DNA of 35,065 bases from Richelia sp. CSU_2_1 (GTDB lineage Bacteria > Cyanobacteriota > Cyanobacteriia > Cyanobacteriales > Microcoleaceae), in assembly GCA_012034575.1 (NCBI GenBank), contig JAAUPF010000058.1, forward strand, positions 1 to 35,065. The letters run 5' to 3'. Made by a program: the position numbers and the translations under genes. A model generated the notes under the pieces. It was not told the origin of the DNA. It worked only from the letters and a program-made list of their open reading frames with translations, and ran no database searches. The first letter of the stretch is position 1, and each line of letters opens with the position of its first letter. Of this stretch, positions 18,276-25,689 are shown in pieces.

Positions 18276-18305
18276 ATAACGGTCTTGACAAAATAAGTTC
18301 GATCT

Positions 18306-19151
18306 ATGAAATTAAGTCGGTCTGGTATTTCTAAATGGATGGTCGTCCTATTTGCTAGTATTTTAATCACTTTCGCCTTGCCTTTGTTGGCGAGAGAGAT
18401 TCAACTGCCTGCAAGTCGCTGGGTGGAAGTACGGCAAACGAGAGGAACCGTAACGTATCAAGGAAGACCCGCAAGAGTGGGCGATCGCTTGACAACAGCC
18501 GGTCAGCAAATCTCCACAGGCAAACAATCTAGCGCGGTTTTAGCCGTAGACACTGGCATTGCCACAATTAATGTAGCAGAATTAACCACCGTCCAAGTTA
18601 GAGGTCTGTCCGTTGCTGCCAATGGAGGTAGAGTCACCCTGCTGTCAGTCCCCGCAGGATTGGCAAGAGTTTCGACCCGACCCTTGACTAACCCCAGTTC
18701 GCGCCTAGAAATTACCAGCCCAGCAGGAGTTGTGGGCGTCAGGGGGACTGAATTCGCTGTGGGAGTCGGTCCGGAGGGAAAAGCCGCAACTGCCACATTT
18801 GAGGGGAAGGTTGACGCTAGCGCCCTCGGGCGAACTGTGAGGATAGAAAAGGGCTCTGCTTCCCTCACTTTTCCCGGCAATCCTCCCAGTCCACCCCAGG
18901 CATTCAAAGAAAATCTGAACTATGAATTGATAAGTTTATCAGTCATAAGTCCAGGCAAAGTTCGATGCGTTTGTACTGTCGATCCGCTGAATTTAGTGTA
19001 TTTAAACGGCCAACCATTAAAGATGGATCGAACAGGTAAAATCGACGAGGTAGTGCCGAAGCCAGCTAACTCTGACTACTGGCTAGTTGTTCGCAGTCCG
19101 GTGGGAAATGAGGTATCTTATGAACTCGGTGAAAGTTTAATTAAGAAATAG
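18306..19151 (+). CDS. FecR-domain periplasmic protein
   Basis: The 281-residue exported protein has a signal peptide at residues 1-29 (KWMVVLFASILITFALPLLA). The FecR beta domain spans residues 40-150: WVEVRQTRGTVTYQGRPARV, GDRLTTAGQQISTGKQSSAV, and the motif SPAGVVGVRGTEFAVGVG. The C-terminal half is a small beta-rich module with two cysteines (RCVCTVDP). Classical FecR is an inner-membrane sigma regulator, but this solo exported form in cyanobacteria probably works as a periplasmic sensor or binding domain. It ends three bases before the CHASE2-cyclase ATG, so the two are almost certainly one transcription unit and may form a sensor pair in which FecR feeds the extracytoplasmic CHASE2 domain. 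Confidence 0.88.
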   Translation: MKLSRSGISKWMVVLFASILITFALPLLAREIQLPASRWVEVRQTRGTVTYQGRPARVGDRLTTAGQQISTGKQSSAVLAVDTGIATINVAELTTVQVRGLSVAANGGRVTLLSVPAGLARVSTRPLTNPSSRLEITSPAGVVGVRGTEFAVGVGPEGKAATATFEGKVDASALGRTVRIEKGSASLTFPGNPPSPPQAFKENLNYELISLSVISPGKVRCVCTVDPLNLVYLNGQPLKMDRTGKIDEVVPKPANSDYWLVVRSPVGNEVSYELGESLIKK

Positions 19152-19154
19152 CTA

Positions 19155-20978
19155 ATGACTAAATTAATAATCCCTCGTTTGCAACGTTTTTTTGCCCGCA
19201 GCCAATCCTTGCTGCCGGGAGTTGCTGCCGCTATTATTTCCTTGGGTTCGTTGCATTTTGGTGGCTGGAAACCGCTGGAACAACTAGGCTATAATAGCCT
19301 GTTTCAACTTCGCGAAAGTGGAATTTTACCCAAACCTACTTGGGATAAACGAGTGGTGGTTATTGAAATAGACGAAGCAAGTTTAAGAAAGTTGGGGAGA
19401 TTTCCATTTTCGCGCGATCGCTACACTCAATTATTACAATCCCTTTCCCCTTCTCAACCCGCAGTTGTTGGTCTTGACATTATTTTTGCCGAACCCAGTC
19501 CCAAAGATAACCAACTTGCAGACACGATGAGTGCCAAGGGTAATGTAGTGTTAGCTAAGGCTTGGGACGATCGAGGAAAACCGCTACCAATTGTACCAAC
19601 TTTAGATGCCGCAGCCGCCGATCGAGGTCATATTTTCCATAAGTCAGACACAGATGGGATCGGTCGTCAAGCCACGCTGTGGTTGCGAGATATTCCCTCA
19701 TTGGCAATTGCCATGCTGCGCGTTTACAACGCTGACAAGCAACCGCAATCTGGAGAGCTAGAAAAGTTTTTATCGCCGCCTAGTAACGGCAGTCTAGAAT
19801 TTCAACGCGCTTGGATAAATTGGCCGGGAAAAGCACAATCTTTACCCACTTATTCGTTTGCTGATGTTCTGGAAGGGAAAATTCCTAACGATGCTTTGAA
19901 TGACAAATTGGTGTTAGTAGGTACGACGGCAACAGGTTTAGATCCATTGCAAACTCCTTTAGATCGAATTCCACCAACCGATGGGGTTTACCTTCATGCC
20001 GCAGTTATTGATAACTTACTCAATAACCGACTGCTGCAACCTTTACCTGAATGGAACAAGTGGCCGATCTTACTTTTACTTGGGCTAATTACTAGCGGGA
20101 TATTATCAAAATTGGGACCGATAGGACGAATTGCGATCGCCATCCTTCTCCCCCTAATTTGGTATGCAGTTTCTTTCTTGTTATTTACGTTTAATTCTAT
20201 CCTAATGCCGATCGCTGCACCAATTGGTACGATCGTCTTAACTGGAATTGGCATCCAACTGCGAGAACAACAAGAAAAACAACAATTAATGAGCCTGTTT
20301 GAAAAATACATGGCAAAAGAAACTGCTGACTTAATTTGGCAGCGCAAAAACGAAATATTTAAAAATGGAGAAATGAAACCACAAGAAATGGTTGCCACCG
20401 TTTTATTTATGGATATTCGAGGGTTTACTAGCATTTCCGAACAACTATCTCCGAGTGAATTGATGCCTTGGCTGAATCAATATTTAAATGCTATGAGCGA
20501 GTGTATTATGGATCGCGGTGGCACGATCGATAAATATATTGGCGATGCAATTATGGCAATATTTGGCATTCCATTTCCTCATACTCAACCTGAAGAAATC
20601 AAACAAGATGCTCAAAATTGTATTGCCGCTTGCTTGGATATGTCAGAAAGATTAAAACAATTAAATCAACAATTTGAAAGGGAAGGAAAGCCAAAAATTG
20701 AATTTGGTGTAGGGATTCATACAGGATCGATTATTGCCGGAAGTGTCGGCGGCGGAAAGCGATTAAATTTTTCAGTTTTAGGAGACACGGTGAATATTGC
20801 CGCCCGATTGGAAGCCATGAATAAAGATCTTAAAGAAAACAATCCTTATCGGGTATTAATTACAGGAGAAACCTGGGAGTGGGTGAGAGATCGCTACGAA
20901 GCAAAACCAGTTACAAGTATTCAATTAAGAGGCAGAAAACAAGAAACAACTATTTGCGCGATCGTCGGGAAAAAGTAA
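19155..20978 (+). CDS. CHASE2-domain class III adenylate/guanylate cyclase
   Basis: The 607-residue membrane receptor cyclase makes cAMP (or cGMP) in response to an outside signal. An N-terminal hydrophobic stretch (residues 17-38) leads to the periplasmic CHASE2 domain (about 40-295; VVVIEIDEASLRKLGRFPFS, VVGLDIIFAEPS, KLVLVGTTATGLDPLQTPL). Three membrane helices follow at about 302-368 and then the catalytic domain at about 410-600. Metal ligands are Asp420 (LFMDIRGFTS) and Asp464 (YIGDAIMAIFG). Lys460 and Ser540 take the purine-selectivity positions, and Asn547 and Arg551 the transition-state ones (DTVNIAARLE). Ser at 540 in place of the Asp of mammalian enzymes resembles the bacterial class IIIb pattern. 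All key residues are present. It is in an operon with the FecR gene. Confidence 0.92.
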   Translation: MTKLIIPRLQRFFARSQSLLPGVAAAIISLGSLHFGGWKPLEQLGYNSLFQLRESGILPKPTWDKRVVVIEIDEASLRKLGRFPFSRDRYTQLLQSLSPSQPAVVGLDIIFAEPSPKDNQLADTMSAKGNVVLAKAWDDRGKPLPIVPTLDAAAADRGHIFHKSDTDGIGRQATLWLRDIPSLAIAMLRVYNADKQPQSGELEKFLSPPSNGSLEFQRAWINWPGKAQSLPTYSFADVLEGKIPNDALNDKLVLVGTTATGLDPLQTPLDRIPPTDGVYLHAAVIDNLLNNRLLQPLPEWNKWPILLLLGLITSGILSKLGPIGRIAIAILLPLIWYAVSFLLFTFNSILMPIAAPIGTIVLTGIGIQLREQQEKQQLMSLFEKYMAKETADLIWQRKNEIFKNGEMKPQEMVATVLFMDIRGFTSISEQLSPSELMPWLNQYLNAMSECIMDRGGTIDKYIGDAIMAIFGIPFPHTQPEEIKQDAQNCIAACLDMSERLKQLNQQFEREGKPKIEFGVGIHTGSIIAGSVGGGKRLNFSVLGDTVNIAARLEAMNKDLKENNPYRVLITGETWEWVRDRYEAKPVTSIQLRGRKQETTICAIVGKK

Positions 20979-21008
20979 GAAAAAAAGATATCGATCTCGA
21001 TATATGTA

Positions 21009-21025
21009 GGGTGCGCAGTGCGCAC
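21009..21025. repeat. GGTGCGCAGTGCGCACC palindrome, second copy
   Basis: The same 17-bp palindrome as at 12859, with GTAG and TTAC flanks here. It lies just past the cyclase stop and before the convergent coiled-coil gene, and may be a bidirectional terminator. Confidence 0.7.
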
Positions 21026-21053
21026 CTTACGCCATAATTCAACAATCCAAGCC

Positions 21054-21925
21054 TCAAGATTTCTTTCTCATCCTTCTATTTGCAGATCTTTTAGGTAATT
21101 GCTTAATTTTGCTTTCCTGGCTTCCCACTTCAAATTCTACCGGATACTCTGGCGATTCTGTTATTTCTGAAGTGGCAATTTCCCCCTCTTCCTCCATTAA
21201 CTGCACCCCTAACTCAGGCATTTCTGACGGCAACTCTTTTATTTCTCGATCGACTTGTGTTTCTATAATTGAGTTTTCTATTTCCTCTAGTGGCAAAAGT
21301 CGATGACTTCTTGACTGATTTCATCGCCTACAATTTCATCTTCGATCGATTGTAGCGGTAAATCTGCTAGCGGGGTTAAAGGCCGATCGACCTCTTGAGT
21401 AATTTCACTTTCTCCGATTTCATCTTCAATTGATTGTAGCGGTAAATCTGCTAGCAAAGCTGAAGGCCGATCGACCTCTTGACCGATAGCACTTTCTATG
21501 ATTTCATTTTCTATTAGTTGCACTGGAGATAGCTGCTGTTGGGCAGAATTCTGTTGGGCAGACAGTAACTCTAATTGAGTGATTAGCAGATTCATCTGTT
21601 CGTTGAGAACGCCGATTTCTCTGCTTTGCTGTTCGATCAGTTTCTCAGCAGTTGCGATCGCCCGATTTCGTTCTAAAATAACTTCATCTTTACTTGCTAA
21701 ATCTAAGGCACTCATTGCTGCTTTAATCAGATTGTAAAAATACGGTTGAGACACATCTACCTGTCTGGCGTCTTGACGGGTTTTGCCGATAAGTCCCACT
21801 TTTTGTCCTTGTTTAACTGCCAAAACTAAACCTAGGTGATTCTTAATTTTTAATTCCTTAGCGCGATCGACTTGAACTAAACTGCAAATATATCTGCGAT
21901 GGTCAAAGTAAAATTCGGCTTTCAT
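21054..21925 (-). pseudogene. Coiled-coil protein with 28-residue acidic repeats, frameshifted
   Basis: From the ATG at 21925 the first frame gives 212 residues. It has a conserved N-terminal domain (FYFDHRRYICSLVQVDRAKE, GLIGKTRQDARQVDVSQPYF), a coiled coil (AEKLIEQQSREIGVLNEQMN) and 28-residue repeats of the form LQSIEDEI.ESEITQEVDRP. It then stops at 21287. The next repeat continues in another frame (LLPLEEIENSIIETQVDREI) to a stop at 21054. At about 21302-21307 the sequence reads CGATGAC where the other repeat copies have CGATCGAC; restoring the missing base joins the frames into one protein of about 290 residues with four or five repeats. The family is unknown to me; the acidic tail could bind a basic partner. 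The N-terminal domain suggests a cytosolic scaffold. Confidence 0.7.
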
Positions 21926-22117
21926 AAAAAAGCACCCTTGTTTGCGACAGTCCCGCAGAATTATAGCACGAACGATCTTAAAACCGCAGCAAAATCCCTA
22001 AATGTAGTGTAGGTGAGCAGTTTGACGCGCTACATCTAGCGTTTAAAAAGATTTTCAGCATATATTAAATGCGTCTAATGTCAAGAGTTATTGCTAAAAT
22101 CAATCAAAAATCAATAA

Positions 22118-22230
22118 TGGGTAATGGGTAATTGGTAATGGGCGAAGCAGAGGGAATTGGTAAATCGACTAATGACCAATGACTATCAACTATCAACTGT
22201 CAACTATCAACTGTCAACTGTCAACTGTTA
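22118..22230. repeat. Facing GGTAATT and ATCAACT/GTCAACT heptamer arrays
   Basis: GGTAATG/GGTAATT units on the left, next to the coiled-coil gene, face ATCAACT/GTCAACT units on the right. The right array overlaps the last codons and the stop of the dual-OB gene. Confidence 0.9.
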
Positions 22231-22894
22231 CATCTTCCGGTAACTCTACCACACCTGCAATCAACTTCCAACAAGGATCGCCCTCTTCTTCCCAATCATC
22301 GGGTCTCCAAGGCATACTCAAACTCACAGAAACCAAACAAACTTTTTGCGGGCGGTAATTCAATTCTAACTTTCTAATAAACACCGGATCGGTAATTGTT
22401 GCCGTCAAAGTTTGACCCTGAGGTGTTGCAATAAATCCTTCCCATTTATTGCCGCCCTCAAATCTTTGACTTACCCGTCTCACCGTAAATTTTACTGCTT
22501 TTACCAGTTGCAAAGTCACTCGATCGACTGCTGGCAGAGACTGCATATAACTCACTGTAACATATCGCAAATCGTTGTGCAAAATGTATTTTTCTCGGCT
22601 GCAATACTGCAACAAATAAGCTGGCGGAACTTTCCCTACTTTTTGCCAATTTCCCGGTAAAACTGAGATATTTTCGCTTTCAAATCCGAAATCCGGTCCT
22701 GTCTTAGCCAAAGGAATTTCTAAAACATCCAATAATGCGGGTTCCATCCTATTTATCAGGCGCATTTCTTTAGGAATTTGACCGTCTGGTAAATCGGAAA
22801 CGGGGCGAATCCAGTTACCTTTAAGCGGATTAATGCCGGCGATACACCTTTCACCGCGTTTCCACGAATTAGCAAGGCAAATTATCCGAGACAT
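22214..22894 (-). CDS. Dual-OB-like domain protein
   Basis: The 226-residue protein starts MSRIICLANSWKRGERCIAG, followed by INPLKGNWIRPVSD, a pattern seen in proteins described as having a dual OB-containing domain, which are predicted to bind nucleic acid or nucleotides. Two beta-rich halves can be seen: residues 1-100 end in ILHNDLRYVTVSY. Residues 120-210 carry VKFTVRRVSQRFEGG, KWEGFIATPQGQTL and VCLVSVSLSMPWR. It is cytosolic with no signal. Two DUF488 genes lie just upstream on the same strand, 94 bp away, and such pairs recur in bacterial genomes. Its last codons (ACAGTTGACAGT) and TGA stop lie inside a heptamer array, so its C-terminus is repeat-derived. The name rests on remembered family pattern and is moderate. 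Confidence 0.65.
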   Translation of the reverse strand: MSRIICLANSWKRGERCIAGINPLKGNWIRPVSDLPDGQIPKEMRLINRMEPALLDVLEIPLAKTGPDFGFESENISVLPGNWQKVGKVPPAYLLQYCSREKYILHNDLRYVTVSYMQSLPAVDRVTLQLVKAVKFTVRRVSQRFEGGNKWEGFIATPQGQTLTATITDPVFIRKLELNYRPQKVCLVSVSLSMPWRPDDWEEEGDPCWKLIAGVVELPEDVTVDS

Positions 22895-22904
22895 AGTGAT
22901 TTTA

Positions 22905-22988
22905 GATTTTAGATTTTAGATTTTAGATTTGGTAATTGGTAATTGGTAATTGGTAATTGGTAATTGGTAACTGTCAACTATCAACTAT
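22905..22988. repeat. ATTTTAG, TTGGTAA and CAACTAT heptamer arrays
   Basis: From left to right: three ATTTTAG units, about seven TTGGTAA units, then AACTGTC/AACTATC units in the opposite polarity up to the end of the DUF488 gene. The repeats fill the whole gap. Confidence 0.9.
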
Positions 22989-23441
22989 TCAAAGATGATT
23001 GATTTTCACATTTTCCCACTTATCGCTGAGGTATTCAGCAACTAAACGGCGGTGACAGTTGTGAGGTTTTGGTTCGCTGCAAAGCAAACAACTGCAATCT
23101 AAAATATCCGGCGAAACTTTCTTCTCAATTTGGCGCGATCGCATTAATTCTAAAAACTTTTGTTCGTAAACCTCCCACTCTCCTTTGTTCTTTTTATAAT
23201 CATCCAAAATATCTTGAGTCGGCGCTAAATCCAAAATGTGAACGTACTCAATATTGCCAATCTTTCGCAAAAAATATTCCAAATCTTTCCGCTTGGCAAA
23301 ACCTGCCAACTGCGAAACATTATTCAGCCGCGTGTCAATCACCCGCCGCACGCCCGATTTTATCAAAGTATCGAAAAACTGTTCGGCACTTTTTTGGGTA
23401 AAACCAATGGTAAATAAATTAATTTCCGGTTTTGCTGACAT
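22989..23441 (-). CDS. DUF488 family protein (second of pair)
   Basis: The product has 150 residues from the ATG at 23441. The N-terminal INLFTIGFTQKSAEQFFDTL is the family signature, followed by VRRVIDTRLNNVSQLAGF, KRKDLEYFLRKI and EYVHILDLAPT. The C-terminus CSCLLCSEPKPHNCHRRLVA carries the conserved Cys...Cys-His-Arg cluster. The fold and enzyme activity of DUF488 are not settled; a Cys/His catalytic or metal site near the C-terminus is inferred from conservation. It overlaps the end of the upstream DUF488 gene by 23 bp, a sign of translational coupling. It is more divergent than its partner (IDTRLN rather than ADVRSHP), so the two probably have distinct roles. Confidence 0.85.
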   Translation of the reverse strand: MSAKPEINLFTIGFTQKSAEQFFDTLIKSGVRRVIDTRLNNVSQLAGFAKRKDLEYFLRKIGNIEYVHILDLAPTQDILDDYKKNKGEWEVYEQKFLELMRSRQIEKKVSPDILDCSCLLCSEPKPHNCHRRLVAEYLSDKWENVKINHL

Positions 23442-24054
23442 AAGCAATTTCCAATCCTTGACGGTGATAAGCTGTTTCTAAATTGACTGTCTCTGTTTGT
23501 ACTTGCGGTGGCGTTTCAAACAAACTTAACTGAATGGGTGCATTACTTTTTTTGCCTTTGTTAAATTTGTTTAAAAGTCGGTCTTCTAAATCCGCATGGG
23601 ATTCTAGATTGCCGTCAGACAGGATGTGATTTATTTGCAATTTAAATTCTTTGATTTTATGGCAAACTAAAATTGTTCTGTGGCAAGTTATCGGGTCTTT
23701 TTCCGCGCACATTAAACTGATTTTATAACTGGCTGCACCTTTGAGCAAGCGCTGGATTCCTTCAGCAAATAACTCGGTTGCTGCTATGCGATCGTACAAT
23801 GCTTTGCCGCCAATATCGTAGCAGCTTAAATCTTCCGGCCTCGCACCCAATTCTTTGCCTAAAAATACATATTGAATGCCAGCGTTTGACAGAGAAGTTT
23901 TAATTTCTGACTTGCTAAAATGGGGCAAATAGCGGCTGTAAGGGTGCGATCGCACGTCAGCAACCGCTGTAATTTGGTGTTTTTGTAGCAAAGAAACAAA
24001 GGTTTCGATACTCAGATTGGAATGCCCGATCGTAAATAATTCCATTGTCTCCAT
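23419..24054 (-). CDS. DUF488 family protein (first of pair)
   Basis: The 211-residue protein starts MELFTIGHSNLSIETFVSLL, then AVADVRSHPYSRYLPHFSKS, GIQYVFLGKELGARPED and SLMCAEKDPITCHRTILVCH. These are the canonical DUF488 blocks, including the C-terminal Cys and CHR residues. A further 60 residues (IQLSLFETPPQVQTETVNLE) form a likely disordered tail, not seen in the shorter partner. The last codons overlap the start of the second DUF488 gene. Together with the dual-OB gene they make a compact three-gene minus-strand group; a nucleic-acid-related or defence role is inference from context only. ATGs at 24054 and 24045 are both possible. Confidence 0.88.
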   Translation of the reverse strand: METMELFTIGHSNLSIETFVSLLQKHQITAVADVRSHPYSRYLPHFSKSEIKTSLSNAGIQYVFLGKELGARPEDLSCYDIGGKALYDRIAATELFAEGIQRLLKGAASYKISLMCAEKDPITCHRTILVCHKIKEFKLQINHILSDGNLESHADLEDRLLNKFNKGKKSNAPIQLSLFETPPQVQTETVNLETAYHRQGLEIAYVSKTGN

Positions 24055-24103
24055 TTACTTCTCTGTTTCGCATTTTCGGGGCTTTGTTTTGCATTTTTTG
24101 GGT

Positions 24104-24454
24104 TCAAACTGCGGGTTTTTTCAGCAATTTTTGTAGCAAAATCTGCAATCCCAGCAGCAGCAAACCCAGGGCTGCTATCCCAAAAACACCCGTACCTAAA
24201 GCAGCCATTCCCACTACTAAAGTGCGCACGGCAACGCCAATTTTAATTACGGTAATATTGGCTGAATGCACCGGCTTGCTGGCGAAACTCAGGGCGATCG
24301 ACATTGTTAAAGAATACATCCCAAAAGCAAAAGCGCTGGCGATTAGCGAACCGATGAAGCACCGCAACACTGTAGGCTGCTGCTTGGCTGGCAAACTTTC
24401 CCCAGCCGCTTTTAAAGATGGTGAATTTGAATCTGAATTAGTTACATCTGACAT
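24104..24454 (-). CDS. DUF3082 family membrane protein
   Basis: The product has 116 residues. A polar, proline-containing N-terminus (about 27 residues) is followed by two hydrophobic spans: FIGSLIASAFAFGMYSLTMS (about residues 33-52) and residues 80-104, AALGTGVFGIAALGLLLLGL. It ends in a short basic tail (KLLKKPAV). This is the small two-span protein found in cyanobacteria next to ispE, which is indeed the next gene upstream on the same strand. Function unknown. It ends 49 bp before the DUF488 gene's start. Confidence 0.75.
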   Translation of the reverse strand: MSDVTNSDSNSPSLKAAGESLPAKQQPTVLRCFIGSLIASAFAFGMYSLTMSIALSFASKPVHSANITVIKIGVAVRTLVVGMAALGTGVFGIAALGLLLLGLQILLQKLLKKPAV

Positions 24455-24461
24455 ATCGATC

Positions 24462-24660
24462 GATTTTAGATTTTAGATTGATAATTGGTAGTTGGTAGTT
24501 GGTAATTGGTAACTGGTAATTGGTAGTTGGTAATTGGTATCTGCTTTACTGTCATCAGTTCTCAGGAAAATAACGATCGACTATCAACTATCAACTGCCA
24601 ACTGTCAACTGTCAACTCTCAACTCTCAACTATCAACTGTCAACTGTCAACTGTCAACTG
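24462..24660. repeat. Facing TTGGTAG/TTGGTAA and CAACTGT heptamer arrays
   Basis: ATTTTAG and then about eight TTGGTAR units on the left are followed by about fifteen CAACTRT/CAACTCT units on the right, with unrelated sequence between. The right array provides the stop codon of the restored ispE frame. Confidence 0.9.
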
Positions 24661-25603
24661 TCTTCAGAAACAATCCGAATGCCAGTCTTACTAAAGTTTG
24701 CTATCCAAAAATCCAAATCGGGAGAGCGATCGCACTTTTTACTTTAGCCTCAACCTCCAGGGCTGCGGCGCGAGACTCCACCAGCGCGAATACAGTCGGT
24801 CCCGAACCCGACATCATCGCTCCCAAAACAGATACAGACTCAAAAGCCTGTCGCAACTGCAATACTTGTTCGTAAACGGGTAAAGCCACTTTTTCTAAAT
24901 CGTTGTGCAACAGTTGGCCGATTTTCGATCGATCTTTATGGGCGATCGCCCCTACCATCGGCCCCGAATGCAGCCGTTCCCGGCGACACTCCAAATCTTC
25001 TGGCGGGCAATACGTACTGCCGAACTTTTGGCGGTAAGTTTGATACGCCCAAGCCGTAGAAATACTGAGATTGCGGTACTTGGCAAGCACCACACAAAAA
25101 CCGTCCAAATCCGGCAGCGGCGACAGTTTCTCGCCGCGACCCGTTGCCAAAGCCGTCCCGCCAGCAATGCAAAAAGGCACATCCGATCCCAAAGTTGCCC
25201 CCAATTCTTGCAATTCCGATTGCGTCAGGCCCAGCTCCCACAGCAAATCGATCCCTACCAACACCGCCGCTGCATTTGCAGACCCCCCAGCCAGTCCCGC
25301 GGCTACAGGAATCTGCTTGTGAATGACAATCTCGATTCCTCCATATCTGGCTAAAGCATCGGGGAATTGCTTCGCTAGCAAATCCGCCGCCCGGTACGCT
25401 AAATTATTTTTGTCAGGCGGGACTTGGGGGTGATCGCAGCGGACGCGGATCGTATCAGTCCCGATCGGGCGCAAATCGATGCGATCGGCCAAATCGATGC
25501 TTTGAAGTACCATCGCCAACTCGTGATATCCGTCGGGGCGATCGCCGATTATTTCCAAATATAGATTGATTTTTGCAGGTGCTAGTAGAGAATATGAGCG
25601 CAT
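24654..25603 (-). pseudogene. ispE: 4-diphosphocytidyl-2-C-methyl-D-erythritol kinase, C-terminal frameshift
   Basis: IspE phosphorylates CDP-methylerythritol in the MEP isoprenoid pathway (carotenoid, quinone and phytol precursors). The GHMP-kinase sequence is intact for about 290 residues: PAKINLYLEI with Lys11, the glycine-rich ATP loop PVAAGLAGGSANAAAVL (99-115), GSDVPF with Asp142, and MMSGSGPTVFALVE. The frame then ends early at 24701 (ALPIWIFG). Another frame continues PDLDFWIANFSKTGIRIVSE and ends DS-stop at 24654, as IspE C-termini should. One base appears missing beside the HIP1 octamer at 24726-24733. The gene is essential, so either the shortened enzyme works or the base call is wrong. 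It should be read as ispE. Confidence 0.85.
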
Positions 25604-25689
25604 AGGTTAACAGCGGGCGAAAGAACTCCCAGTTTAAAGTCGATCGGCATCAGTCAGGATACATTTTCTCACAATTCAAAGGAAATATT

